Shown here: positions 23,901 through 35,830 of the stretch, piece after piece | Layout of the letters: every line of letters begins with the position of its first letter | How positions within the stretch are numbered: position 1 is the stretch's first letter | Assembly: GCA_921293015.1 (NCBI GenBank) | Contig: OV121081.1 | Span: 45,347,877-45,411,876, forward strand | Direction: 5' to 3' | Source of the DNA: Phorcus lineatus | Taxonomy: Eukaryota; Mollusca; Gastropoda; Trochida; Trochidae | DNA: 64,000 bases | The notes under the pieces: generated by a model | Told to the model about the DNA's origin: nothing | What the model saw: only the letters and a program-made list of their open reading frames with translations | The model's database searches: none | Translations under genes and position numbers: made by a program

Positions 23901-25381
23901 TTTTATTTTTTAAATGCCCTTTCACATTGTTATTCGTATCCCTATGTGCACCAGAACATTTTCTGGCATTTAAGGAAAAGTTCAATAATATACACTGTAC
24001 CATGTCAACTATTTTCTTCAATTATCCATCAGGAATATCCGAAATGCAATGGTTATAAATGGTAATTGGTTATTATCTGCCATTTCTAAATAGCATCTGT
24101 AATTGGGCCAGTAAAAAAGCTACTACTTATTTTAGTAATAGACTTTACTAAACAAAGTAACTTTTCCCAAAGTAGACTACTTGACTCGGATTGGAAGCGT
24201 ATGTACGTCATATATCTTAATAAAGTTCAAACAGGAATTAGAAAGCTTAATATTAGCAGGTACTTTATAAATAGGACACTTACAAGATATATTCGGGACA
24301 TATGTACGTCATAAAAGGTACTTCAGGTACCAATGTAAGTTATATTGAGTTGGGGACGGTATAAATCTAAAAAGGAAAACTTATAGTTGAATTTAACTTT
24401 CAATTTGCATTGATTCTTTGGATAAAGACCTATATTTTACCTGAACATTGATAACAATATTAAAAATAAATGACAAGATGATAGCTTTTAGAGAGATATA
24501 CAAAAGGGATTAATAAATCATCGCTGGAAAGCATAAATTGTATATACATGAACCTTGGCTAACGGGGACTATAAATAGTCGAATTAATTGCTGGCCCCAA
24601 GTTCTATGTTCATTTCTTTCTCTCGTCACAGAAACCTTAATTCATAGGTGTACGTGTCTGCTGTTTCTCAAGAAGAGATTTTTACAGAGACCTCGTATAC
24701 AAAGGGGATTGTAAATTTACATTGGAAATCTGAGCGTCGCATACAAGGAAAAAAAATGTGAACCATCAATGTATGTCTTGTTAGTCATGTAAGAACACTA
24801 TCTGTATGGCATATATAAACTAACAGACAAAAGAAAGGTTTCACATCAGTTGGTTTCGACTTTACAACGATTTGAAATGTATGTTACGCATTTTATAATT
24901 GAATTATCAACATTAATCATGTCTACAATAATTTATATGAACTAATCGTTGTTTGGTTAATGTGAAGATATCTTTGTGTAATACTAAAGTAGACGGGTGA
25001 AAAATGAAAATTACACCAATATGACCCCTACCATGTTTAAAAGGGCGTTAATGTGTGAAAAACAAGGTATGTTTGTTGATTTTTACGTATAACATATCTT
25101 ATATATCGATTAAGAATTGTAGGTTATTAAAAATACTTTTCCAAAAAAATTAAATTCAAAATTTCAATTTCCAAAACAAATTGCAAACACATGCATACGT
25201 ATTCTTCGATTGATAACTAAAGGCCTGCACTGTTCGATTTTAGCGTACGACGTCTAAAACTTAAAACATTTGTAATCGAAATTTATATATATGATTAAAT
25301 CAACTTAGGTGAAACTTTTCTTTTGCCTGACAGTTTATGTACAACTGCATACTTGTTTACATACCTGGGTATATTAGTGCA
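23901..25381. other. AT-rich intergenic, nothing recognised
   Basis: TATGTACGTCATA appears twice (near 24201 and 24300), a weak local repeat. No gene supported. Confidence 0.45.
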
Positions 25382-25965
25382 CCACCACTGGACTCAATAC
25401 CTTAACGTGGGGTGGGGTGCGTGCTTCAGAGACCATTGTATCAAAACGCTTATTTTTTACTAGGACAAAAAATCTATGACTTCTTGAATGCTGTAATGTA
25501 AGTACAGACAAGAAGTATCATGAACATTAAAAATACTCGTTTAATTTTGCTTTACATAAATAATCGTGATTGATTTGGAGTATACATTAAAGGGAGGTCG
25601 CGATCGTTGATCTCCTTATTGTCAGAAGCCACCACTGGACTCAATACCTTATCGTGGTGTGGTGGTTTGCGTGCTTCATAGACCCTGAGAGCTTTGCCAG
25701 CTGGAGCGTTCATGCTCCTGGTAGGGACACCCAAGCTAGACAAGACGACGGGTAGAAGACAGATTAAATTTGAGTCCTTCTAAAACCTGTTGTCTATCTC
25801 TGACTATGCCTTTCTTTCTTTCCGTCTTTACCCTCAACCTTTCGATCCCTTTCTCGCTTATCTCTCCACTCTTTTTTGGATGCTTGTCAGCTACGTGTTT
25901 AATAACTGAAATATTGTTCAAAGCACGTTAGACCCGAACTCACTCACTCACCCACTATACTAGTG
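25382..25965 (+). repeat. Composite dispersed repeat with duplicated head
   Basis: A head sequence beginning CCACCACTGGACTCAATACC occurs at 25382-25434 and again at 25629-25684. The second copy continues into a long body (GCCAGCTGGAGCGTTCATGC, CCCAAGCTAGACAAGACGAC, GGGTAGAAGACAG) and ends with GTTTAATAACTGAAATATTG and a (CTCA)n tail. Between the heads lies an unrelated 188-base segment that recurs at 48145-48344. The body matches 22720-23425. The (CTCA)n tail is typical of retroposed repeats. No tRNA-like head was clear, so the class is unknown. Confidence 0.65.
25435..25622 (+). repeat. Young 188-base dispersed repeat, copy 1
   Basis: From ATTGTATCAAAACGCTTATT to GATCTCCTTATTGT this matches the reverse complement of 48145-48344 with only a handful of differences, apart from a short variable stretch after GGGAGGTCGC. 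It is the most similar dispersed pair in the window. It has no inverted ends and no open frame. It begins exactly where the first 53-base head (25382-25434) stops. Confidence 0.8.
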
Positions 25966-27066
25966 CAAATATAATGCACATTGGATAGTAGCATTGCAAA
26001 AAGAAACGTACACTGTAGGATGTTGAATTTTTATTACAAATGTGCAGATCCATTCTCTTCGAAGGCAAATATTTATCATAAGCCACGATTCAACGTAAAA
26101 GTTTGACAGGTCTTTGAACTGAATAAGGGTCACAACACTCATATTTATATCTCTCTACAAAATCCTTTATAAGATATTTACTGCTTTTTAATGTTGTCAT
26201 GTTTCTTCCTTTGCACTTAGTTAATTTATCTGTGCTGATTTTTTTTCTCAGAGAGTCAATTTGGAATAATTTATTTGTAATTTAACGTAATCGAAATCTT
26301 AAAATATGATCCCCTCTGTTTATTTCAATATGTCGAAATTCGAATTTTTGAACGAGAGACCAGACGATCCCTAACTATGTTGATGAATGGCAATTACACA
26401 CATGGACAAAGGTTGATAATTGTCAGTTCAGTTGAAGTTATTTTATTGCGGTCCAAACTAATCCCATATGACATGATATTATAAACTTTAAGTATTCAGC
26501 TGCACAATGTAGTTTTTTAAAAATGTCATATCAAGACATAACTTCGTTTTGTTTACTTTCCCGGAGGAAGTTGTATTACAAGTACATAAAACCTAACCTT
26601 CCCAAGACGTAAGGACTGGCTTTGAAACCTTTTACAAGAAAGAGGTCGTATAAGCACAACGTACTTTGTTTTAATATTCGCCCTTTCAAGTTATCGTTGT
26701 TTGATATATCGCCGCTGTTACAACACATCATGCAATAACATCTCCTGCTGATTGATTAACTTGAAGCTAAAATCACTAAGTACAAGTATGACGACACGAT
26801 GAAACCAAAATGTTTATGTCAGCGATTTTTTCGGATGGTTTTAGGATATAATTCAGCCACCAATAAATATATTTCCTAACTGCGTCCCGTTAATTGCAAG
26901 ATGAAACTCGCTAATAAATAGCTCGTTAAATGAGAAACAACGCATTTAATAATGTTGATAAACGGACGCTGTATTCTCCAAGGAGTACCCATTTACCTTT
27001 AAATGCCAATCAAGAACTTTATCTGTGAACTTCATAGAGATAAAGTACTACAACCTGCACATAATT
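25966..27066. other. AT-rich intergenic, nothing recognised
   Basis: No gene or repeat supported. Confidence 0.5.
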
Positions 27067-27346
27067 GTTAGCGCGTTCGGCTACGGATCATGAGGTTCGT
27101 GGTTCGAATCCCAACAGGGGCTCCTCAACTTTGTCTGCAGGACAGAACAGTTCAACACGCAGTAAGTTTCGGGTGCAACGCTACACTGAATTTCAGCGCA
27201 GTATTACCTATGGTTCGCTACTTCCAGCCGATGCTCGCAGGTTTAACCGCAATGTATACCCACAATGGTGTTGCGGGCTTTCTCCCACGATATAAGTGAA
27301 ATACTCTTAAAAGCGGCGTCTACGCAAACTAACCTCACCTCACCTA
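27067..27346 (+). repeat. tRNA-derived SINE, copy 3 (5' truncated)
   Basis: The copy starts inside the A box (GTTAGCGCGTTCGGCTACGG) and keeps a perfect B box GGTTCGAATCC (27102-27112). The body (CAACTTTGTCTGCAGGACAG, GGGTGCAACGCTACACTGAA, CCAGCCGATGCTCGCAGGTT, CACAATGGTGTTGCGGGCTT, TATAAGTGAAATACTCTTAA) and the tail AACTAACCTCACCTCACCTA match copy 2. Open frames across it are accidental. Confidence 0.82.
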
Positions 27347-28392
27347 ATTCATCGGTACGGTGACACAGTGACTGCTCTGGTGACTTAACTTGCATTTCCC
27401 TTGTTACATGTAGTAGCTTTATCAATGAAAATTAGGTGACGTTTTTTTACCGTATAGTGTAACATATACAAAATTACTATAGGTCTTTGGTTACAGACAT
27501 GTAAAAATCAGAAAGGCCAATGTTATGTCCAAAGTTTGAGATCAAGTATTTTTATATCGGACGCTAGTGAAGTTATTGGCTTTACTCTAACTGATTCTTG
27601 TAAACAGACATCTTTCGTATGGTAGATTTCAATTAACATCTTTTAACTTTTTTTATGAGTCATCAGCCTAATAGTTGGAGGTGATTGTATGTGTCGAGTA
27701 AATTAGTCTTTGGACAAAACATACTTCCTTATTATCCGAAGCTTAAGTACTCCTTTGTAGGGTAACTAAATCGCATAAAGAAGTTAACTTTAAAGATGGA
27801 AAACGTTGGAATGAAATTAGTTTCATGCTAGAAGTCATAAACGACGTAAACGTTAACAGTATTTCAATTTCCCTATTTAGAGTTGTATCAATTAACTGTC
27901 AAGGAAGGGAAAGTCGCAAAGGTTGAAGTAATGAAGTGGGGGTTAATGTATCAAAGGACATTCGAGGTATATTTGTATACACACGCTACGTCCGTCCGTC
28001 ATATTTAAGTACCACTCATAACTCCGACACTACTCTTTTTAATTTAACCATAGTTGACACAATCGTTATGATGTGAAAATGTCTCTTTCCTTTGTGTCAA
28101 TATTTTCAAACTTCGTCAGGTTTACGATAATTTTCTTCTGATCATATTTTTAAAGCACCATTTGTTGAAAAGGTTAAGCATTTCACAATAAGGTGATGAA
28201 GATACGCTTATCTTCTTGATACTAATGTGATTGAGCAATTTGGGTTTATTTCAATACTAGAGGAGGGACGCGGCTCTCTCTGAATAACCGATACTTTCAA
28301 ATAACGCACATAAGCCTCTTTCGTTGTGAGAAACTGCTAATTTACGGACGCTTATATGCGGCTCTCGCTGTGAGGATCTCTTTATTTTTACG
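27347..28392. other. Intergenic, nothing recognised
   Basis: A CGTCCGTCCGTC motif near 27989 resembles the start of repeats such as the one at 51430, but I could not align more. No gene supported. Confidence 0.4.
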
Positions 28393-28684
28393 CTGACAGA
28401 CAGACAGACAGATAGTTTATTAAAGTCTCACTTTGTGTATACAATAAAATATATCATAAAACAGATATACGTTCAGATAAAACATAGCATAGATTATACA
28501 CAAACCACTCCTAATGGAGTTATGAGAGACTAAAATGACATTAATATACACATATATACATTGTATACACTCCTACATTAGGATAAAAAAAAATTTACTG
28601 ATATAAAACACATTTACGTATTCTTAAAATACTACTGCAGGTTTTGGCACTTAAACTAGACAAGTTTTAATTTTGGAGGAGTAC

Positions 28685-29575
28685 TCAACACTTTTCTTGG
28701 TCATTCATAGCATTAAAATTCGAAACATAAAAAGAGGCTTCCTTCAACAAGTTAAAACGAAGATCATCATACAAAGGACAGTTTAAAATAACATGTGCTT
28801 CATCCTGAACGACGTGATTTTTACATAGACTGCATATCCGGTCTTCTACAGCTAGGCGCTCATACCTCCCCGTCTCTATCCTGATTGGGGCCACTCCACA
28901 CCTGAACTTAGCGAGTGCGCTGCGATGATAGGTTGGTAACGGTAACTGTGCGAAGTGTTCAACATTGTAGTCGTGCTTAAAGTGACAGTAAGTTCGTAAT
29001 TTACCAGTGTTGTTAGTGACACGTTGTTTCCATATGACTTTAAAACTCATAAAAAGTTTCCGTGATATGGTATCTATCGTGCTTGGAAGCATAAACTGTG
29101 TACTGCATGGCTCGTTACATCCTGTGTCTTCAAACAGCTTATGGATCTTGTAGTTCCAGTTCTTACAGTTCCGTGACATACACTGCTCAGTCCAGTAGAA
29201 AATTGTCTTGTTCAGTCTCGTATTGCTCATTTTAACAAATCGTTTCCATTGTCTCAGAGCCGCTTCTTTTTGATCAATGGAAATAGGTTTCCATCCAAGA
29301 TCTCCTAGCACGGCATCCGTAGGAGTATATTTTCCAACTCCTAAGAAGAAACGTCCAGCCTTGTGTTGTACAGCATTGATACACGAGTAGTCTTGGAGTC
29401 CCCAAATCGCTGATGCATAGGTGATGACAGATTTGACCAGAGTATCAAATAACTTTGTTAAAACGCTGTAGTTCATTCCTCCAAGCTGCTTGCTTTTTGC
29501 AGTTAACAGTCCCAACGCACGGCTAGCAGATTGAGCTACGGCTTTGGCAGTCACGCTAAGGTCAAGATGTTCGTC
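28685..29575 (-). pseudogene. LINE ORF2 C-terminal domain (zinc-knuckle region)
   Basis: The longest intact piece of the LINE is about 290 codons on the minus strand. It continues from the thumb (QSASRALGLLTAKSK, then LFDTLVKSVITYASAIWGLQ) through the linker (ALRQWKRFVKMSN). It ends with the conserved block LAKFRCGVAPIRIETGRYER followed by CSLCKNHVVQDEAHVILNCP, a CxxC..H(x4)C zinc-binding motif typical of LINE C-termini. The frame joins the upstream reverse transcriptase frame only through frameshifts at 29555-29700. The first codon of the open stretch is not an ATG, so this is a fragment and not a separate gene. Confidence 0.85.
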
Positions 29576-29695
29576 CCAGGTAACAGTACCTGTCCGCCAT
29601 ATCCACTATGACGTCTCCACATGTAAAAGTAAACTGGGTTATAGGGACTGATGGGTTTCGAAAGTGCATAACCTTAGATTTTCCTGTATTAAGGC

Positions 29696-30127
29696 TCAGC
29701 TTGTTCTCTTCGCACCAGTTCCAAGGACTTTCAGCATGGCTTGTAGGTCGGTTTCACTCTCAGCTAAAATAACAAGGACAGCTGCATAGAACACTGTGGG
29801 AACGATGTCGTCCTCACACTTGACACCTAACCCCAGGCCTCTCAGGGTAGTCGCTAGATCATTAATAAACAAGTTGAACAGTAACGGAGATAAAATACAA
29901 CCTTGTCGGACACCACTGTTAACTGAGAACCAGTCTGTTCTGAGACCATTTATTCTGACACAGCATTCAACGTTTCGGTATATAGAGTTCAGTGTTTGTA
30001 GCATTCTTCCTCCTATGTACAGGTTGTCTAACTTGGTCCATAAAATATCCCTGTCAATCTTGGCATGGAAGTATATCTGACATTTCCTTTGTGATAAGCT
30101 TGCAAAATCCAGTGTAGGTTGAATCAA
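29696..30127 (-). pseudogene. LINE reverse transcriptase fragment, active site lost
   Basis: This minus-strand frame carries reverse transcriptase palm motifs. KIDRDILWTKL is the end of motif A, VNSGVRQGCILSPLLFNLFI is motif B, and the motif C box reads FYAAVLVILAESE where functional enzymes of this type have YADD. Both catalytic aspartates are replaced, by alanine (29780-29782) and valine (29777-29779). Each change fits a single base substitution. The motif A aspartate is lost by a deletion just upstream, where sequence jumps from an earlier finger region. The protein cannot polymerise DNA. Confidence 0.85.
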
Positions 30128-30346
30128 TGTTTTCCTGAGATTTCTTACCCTGACTCCAGTGCTAAAAGATGCGTACTACTATTCAAAAACTCAACTGGGA
30201 TATGGTCTAAGTTGTACTTAGTGAACTGCTCGAGTGTTTCGCATATAGGCAGCACTCTGCGTTAATGAGTTAACAGTTAATTCAAAATGCTTTTATTCTC
30301 AAAAGAGTGTTGCTTGCCGTATATACCAAATATTGAAATTATAGTG

Positions 30347-30533
30347 TCAGTTTAGAGTGCGTCAATCTGTACTATAACCAAACATTGGAACCGCATAAGA
30401 GTTTCAAATATCGGATTAGAGGGGGTTCCATATATGCTATCATAAAGGGACAAAGTACGGACAAAATAAATTAGTCGGTTTACAGGGAATGTTGGATAAG
30501 CGGGATGTCGGTTACGAGGGGGTGCACTGCTTG
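30347..30533. mobile_element. Possible pogo/Tigger-like transposon end
   Basis: On the minus strand the segment begins CAGTGCACCCCCTCGTAACC and then repeats related phrases (TCCCTGTAAACCGAC and CCCCCTCTAATCCGATAT). CAGTG ends followed by CC(C/T)CGTAA.CCGA-like subterminal repeats recall pogo/Tigger family ends. A matching second end and a TA target duplication were not found, so the assignment is tentative. Confidence 0.3.
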
Positions 30534-33239
30534 CGTCATTATACTCGGTATACATGTCAATAAAGATACTAGATGTAAGTTTGCTTGGTTAAACCTCTCT
30601 TTTGTGTGGTTGCCATGAAAACATGACTATAAGCGTGACACAATCTGGAAATCATGTATATCTCTACAAATAGAAATATGTAAACATGATAACTAAAAGT
30701 TAACTTGGCTAGTATTATTGCAATTTCATTGTTTCTTAAAAGGATGTTAAGCTCATGCAATATCTGTATCTGACGATTCTGTGACCACAATCGCAATCGG
30801 CTACGCCTGTTACCATTAAACCATTTTCCCTGCTTTAAAAATCAATACCATTGTTATTTTTGTGATAGCTCATCTGACTTATCAGCTAGGAATCAACAAG
30901 CTATTGCATTTGTTTCCCGATTTTGTATTGATAACATCGAAAAGCCTCTCTTAATCCTATATTGAGTCAGTTACTTTTTAGGAAAATTCAAATTAGATTT
31001 CCAGTACATATATTTGTTTTTTTAAAGTTATTTATCTGTTTTATATTCGAAAATATTACAAACGTTTCAAATAAACTTGTCAGAAATAACAAGCGAACAA
31101 GTTCGTTTTCTTGAAATTCATGAGGTGGATTAATCGTAGTGATAAAAACTGAATCATCTGCAATATGTATCACAAGTCTATATGGGCCATTTCCTCTGCA
31201 GCTTAGCAGGTGTTCCATTAGTAAGTATAGCGTCTCAGAGATTGAAGATAATGTAAATGATACAGCATTCAAGGTTCATGCAGCCAGCAAAATTACAAGT
31301 TTCTATTTTAATTTGTCAAACAACTTCGTCATGTCAAACTTTTAAGAATGTCAGATAACTTAAAAATGTTTCAGGGATAATCCAAAATTTTGGGAGGGGT
31401 CAAGACCAAACTTAAGTACTTAATTCTCTAGATCCAAGAAGCCTTTTGACGAGCAGTTCTGTAGAAGTAGAAATGTCTAAGGTTACGGACAATGACAAAA
31501 TCAGAACAATCATGGAACACTGTTTGGACAGAGATGAAACTAGACACACAATTTGCAGTTGGAAATATGCTATCGAATAGAGACACATTTCTGATAGAAG
31601 GTCAGATCTTTTCTAAACGCTCCGTCATTATCTGTACATATAGGTAATTAGCCGGAAGAGTAACCATCGCAATAGCACTTTGGAGCCCAGGAGTCGCATT
31701 ATGAACATCAATCATGGCCATGCTGATGCATGACACAGTACTAGCCAAGAGGGCGGTCCCTGAAGTTAATTTCCGAGACTGTCATTTGAAGTTGCAAATA
31801 ATTTGACACCTATTCTTGAAATTCAAAGCAGGTTCAAGACCAAATATAACTTTAGATATTCTTGTCGCCAAGAGGTTATGCTACAATTTCTAATGGAACA
31901 TAATATGTGAATCAGTTTATTTTTAGATCTTCAAATATTAATTCAGATATTGATATACAGCTAATTAATCGAACGTCATGAAAACTTTATTTAAAGTAGA
32001 CTCTTTTCTCCATCAGCAAAAGGGGTACACAGACATATAGCTCAATAGTTCAGCATCCCTAATGACCCCCTCTTCCGTCTTGCTTTGAAATATTCGTACT
32101 TGCTTTTTCATAAGCCATTATGGTCGTTTAGGAATAATGATCGTACGATGACAGAATCTAATAAATAAAGGAATTACAGTACAGACATTACCTTTCATTG
32201 GTCTGCCTCCTGTTCCTACATGTAATTAATGTAGATAAATTATTGTTTCAGAGACATCATGAGAGACTGACTTTTACACCTTTTCTTCTTAGAACAGGTT
32301 AGATAACAGGTTAGATAACAGCCAGGAAGCAAATGTCAAAGTTACGCTTTCAATACGTACACTTGTATTCATACTCACATAACAAGATCAAGAATCCCCT
32401 TATTTGTACTCATATATATTCCAAACTTTGCATGTATATATATTCCAAACTTTGCATGTATTTCAGTGATTAATCTGTGTGTGTTATGAACAGACACAAA
32501 CGTTACGTTATGAACACATATACCATTTTTACTACAAATGTCACGTACGCAGCATTTGGCAATTGAATCATCCATCCACGGTTTGTGCAAGATGCAGTTT
32601 CACCCTTCGGTATAAGCTGCGTATTTATTAGTCTTCTGGACTTTTCATCATCTCCATTGGAATTCTATTGAACATTAGCAGGAAGAAGATTGCCGAAGGC
32701 ATTGAGTTGTCATACCATTGGGATGCATTCAGAATATTCGTTGTACTATTGTCGAAAACAACAGTCTAGTAGGTAGAAATTGGGAACAGCGTTTAGTATC
32801 ACTAGAGACAAGGCAGGTGTCTAGTGAGTAATTAATGACTCGTTTTGACAGGCCCTTTACAATAAACACAAGATGATTAAGTTTAATGATGATTAACCTT
32901 CCTAAAATATGCCTGGCTTCCCTGCACCAATCAGCATTGCCGAATCAAAACTTCGTATTTCGTATATAGCGCCAGAAGAGTCGACACAATCATAACCGTA
33001 GGTCTGTTGTGAGGATGGCAACGATGGAAGATGTCAATGGAAGAGGGTTTCCTGGTAAGAAAGTCGTTTGCTCTAACACACGGTTGTTGGGTGAGTTACA
33101 GACACAACACACCATACAATACAATACCATAAACTGTATACCATAAAGAGTAGTATCAGTTATTTGTGTAAGTTGGATATGATGGCACTACACATGGCAC
33201 ACAGGTTCGTGCTTTATTTAGTTGATATCGATTAGTTGA
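30534..33239. other. Intergenic with small tandem repeats
   Basis: Two small tandems are visible: CAGGTTAGATAA twice near 32293-32320, and a 24-base unit (ATATATATTCCAAACTTTGC plus ATGT) twice near 32410-32460. No gene supported. Short open frames at 30569, 30988 and 31139 are unremarkable. Confidence 0.45.
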
Positions 33240-33480
33240 CGACCACAGAATTGCTACTAGGCCATAATGTTCGACTTCACCGTTTCAGAGGTGTGACAAA
33301 TCATCTTGAGAACAATGGTAATATAGATATACCATGGCCGGAAATGTCGCTTACTTCAAACCCTTTGAGCATGTCTGAAGCCACATTGGTGGACAGACTG
33401 GTAGATGGAAATTCACCAATAAAACCCAGAAAATTGGCGGCATCAAATCTCTATGGGTTGTGAGGGAATAAGGGCTGCAG
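33240..33480 (+). pseudogene. Tc1/mariner transposase C-terminal scrap
   Basis: The plus-strand peptide HNVRLHRFRGVTNHLENNGN, then IDIPWPEMSLTSNP, parallels the second catalytic block of Tc1-like (DD34E) transposases. There, a DNARPHR motif is followed about 25 residues later by PWPxxSPDxNPIE. In this copy the first aspartate is replaced (HN), SPDLNP reads SLTSNP, and the third acidic residue with its context is lost after NPL. Only about 70 codons are recognisable. No inverted ends were found. It is a long-dead fragment. Confidence 0.6.
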
Positions 33481-35026
33481 TCATTTCGCCAACAAGCGTT
33501 ATTGAGATTTTCGTTTCTTATACACTAATTATATCTCTGAGCAAAATGTTTTTTCTGTGTTTGAACATTCTTAGAAGTTCCTTCTGAACGCAAAAGGATA
33601 TGTTAATAGAGTGCATAACGTTTTTGCAGTGCATGATATACATACTGCACCTGTCTTTATAGTATTCTGAAAAGAATTGACCAAGGAATGCGATTTGAAA
33701 GAAAGCCGTAAGTTCATTCAAACGTAAAATACTTAATTAAACGAATCATATCCACATAAAAAGTCGACATCCTAACGTAAAACAAATCTTGCAGTATTCA
33801 ATAATGGATATTTAATATAGGCAGTTTCATCTAATATATTTAATGATCATTTTACATACGAAATACACGTGACAAATGCCAGAAACACAGTCATGGAAAC
33901 AGCTATATCATATTAGAATCTTGTTGAAGAGTTAAATGTGGAAAATAAATTATGTAAACTACACCAAATGGTTTTCAGTTGCTATAGGAGAAAATAAGGC
34001 ATATCTTAAGCATTTTACAAACGAGCATATTTCAAACGCATTTTTTCAATCAAAATTGTTTTCAATCACAGCAATGTTTTGTCAATGGGAAACTTAACAT
34101 TAACATTAATGTTTCAAATAGTTACAGTGTAAATGTTTTAGACAAGTTTAGTGTAAGATGTTTCCCGTCAACTGATTAAGGACTTGGCATTCAAAATACA
34201 AATCTGTTTGCTTGAAGATCATGGCAAGAAACTAAATCAGTATTTTACGAACTCGGAATCTCCTCTAACTTGACATGAAATTCTATCAAAGGAAATTCTT
34301 TCAGCACACTCTTTTGCCATGAGCTCTTAGCTTTGAACAAAATAACGAGTTTACGATTTGAAAGCATTAATCAAGTGGGTTACAATTAATTTGGTCAGAG
34401 AAAACTAAATGAAAGTGGTAAAATTTATATTTGAATTTGTCGTGATATCCGATCGTAAGGTTTCTCCTTAAATCGGAATACGATTACTTGCAGTTGGTGA
34501 AAATGTCTTTAACCAGATTAATTAACAGATCGGAGTAGACAGTACTGAATTCAATTCATAAGTACACTTAGATTGGGTTGATGGCGATTAATCAACAGAA
34601 TGTCTTAGTAGGTTACAATGTGATGTCTGTGTGGCGAAAGGCGTGGAAGTAATGCTTGTATGACTGGTGCTTTTTTAATATTCATCTTCCTCAGCTTCAA
34701 CGATAGTTTCTTGTCTTTATTATGGTACAGAAACTTACATCATTAACTATTTCACAAACATATCGAAAAGTAAGATCATGTGTCCAACTGGTATGACTTT
34801 TCTGAGAGGAAATGTATTTTGAAATGCCATAGTAAACCATCTTTTGGAGGTCCAGGCGGTTTTTAGAAAAAATCAAGAGACGTTTTAGCCAATGATTTCA
34901 TTGAAGTGATTGAACAAAGTCTCCTGTTCAGTAACACATTTTTCCTCTCGAGTATTCCATTTTGAACATTGAATGTTCGCGAACGTCTGTATTGTGTTTT
35001 CAATGAATGTCTTCATAATTCTTTAA
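33481..35026. other. AT-rich intergenic, nothing recognised
   Basis: No gene or repeat supported. Confidence 0.5.
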
Positions 35027-35221
35027 AGGTGCCGTATCATATATATTCAGATGAATGAAAATATTTTACCGGAATGAATATAAATGTTACCATAGTAAGA
35101 CGATGGTTTTTAATCAGAAGACGCAGTACCTAAATGAAAGTATCATGTTCAGTTAAGCTATGAGAGCTATCTTACCTCAAATAATTAAAATATGTTAACA
35201 CAAAATGACTGTGGCTGTAGT

Positions 35222-35665
35222 CAGTCTGATTAAAATCGACCGTGTTCCGAGGAATAAAAGTTTCAAAATATTGGGTCTATCGAGATTCGAACTCTATTTG
35301 TCAAGGCTATCCTCTCCACTAGGTCTGACCTTACCCTACTGTAGCGCACATTCTTGCGTAAACTCAGCTAACCAATCACAATGAGTGCGGCAAAAGCATT
35401 CGGTATCAGTAGCTAGGGGCAAGTAACTCCCAATTTCCATTCGTTAACCTTGATCGCCGCTATCCTTATTTTAAACGCGATGATGTGATTGGTTCGCTAT
35501 TGACTAGGTTTTGTCTGCGCTAAACTGGTGTCGGCACGTGCTCCACAGTATGGTGCGGTCAGACCTAGTGGAGAGGATAGCCTAGACAAATAGAGTTCGA
35601 ATCTCGATAGACCCAATATTTTGAAACTTTTATTCCTCGGAACACGGTCGATTTTAATCAGACTG
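35222..35665. mobile_element. 444-base MITE with about 109-base inverted ends (MULE-like)
   Basis: The left arm 35222-35330 and the right arm 35557-35665 are reverse complements over 109 bases with about two differences in one spot (TCAAGG against TCTAGG). A weaker match continues for another 19 bases. The flanks read TGGCTGTAGT before the element and CGGCTGTAGT after it, a 9-10 base target duplication. Removing the element and one copy restores a sequence alignable to other M2 elements. Long inverted ends plus a 9-10 base duplication fit the Mutator-like superfamily. No transposase is encoded in the 226-base centre. Confidence 0.88.
35557..35610 (+). promoter_or_regulatory. tRNA-like A/B box pair in the MITE arm
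   Basis: The right arm reads GACCTAGTGGAGAGGATAGC, resembling a polymerase III A box. About 20 bases later comes GAGTTCGAATC (35593-35603), a near-perfect B box. The left arm carries the mirror pair on the minus strand (35284-35330). The two pairs therefore face outward. Whether they drive transcription is unknown. Confidence 0.4.
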
Positions 35666-35830
35666 CGGCTGTAGTTTGCCTGACACTTGATAATTTATTC
35701 TTCGACTACGAATGGCCCAGTTGATTAATGAGATGTATGACCCTTTGAAAATAATACATTTGTCATAAGATAATGATTATATGGGGAAATGTTCAAGGAC
35801 TTAAATTTTCAAAAATCGTGCCACTGCCCC

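Larger units (their letters stand above)
28393..30250 (-). mobile_element. Decayed non-LTR (LINE) retrotransposon, 3' part
   Basis: Read on the minus strand, the order is: remnant of reverse transcriptase fingers (HIPVEFLNSS near 30180-30200), palm and thumb (30127-29696), linker and C-terminal domain with a zinc knuckle (29554-28685), 3' UTR, and a (CTGT)n tail at 28413-28393. A microsatellite-like tail instead of poly(A) is seen in several LINE clades. The domain order and the late CxxC..H..C motif are those of the Jockey/RTE-like LINEs common in marine invertebrates. I cannot place the clade. The endonuclease and the 5' half are missing. At least two frameshifts (near 29700 and 29560), a deletion across reverse transcriptase motif A and lost catalytic residues make it dead. 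Confidence 0.85.
35027..35830. mobile_element. TTAA MITE (family M2), host of a nested insertion
   Basis: The left end AAGGTGCCGTATCATATATA follows a TTAA (35023-35026). The right end reads, inverted, AAGGGGCAGTGGCACGATTT and is followed by TTCA, a mutated TTAA. The interior matches the copies at 37522-37660 (inverted) and 39825-40259: CTTACCTCAAATAATTAAAA, GTTAACACAAAA, CTTGATAATTTATTCTTCGA, CTACGA, GACCCTTTGAAAATAATACA and TATGGGGAAA. It is interrupted by the element at 35222-35665. Confidence 0.7.
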
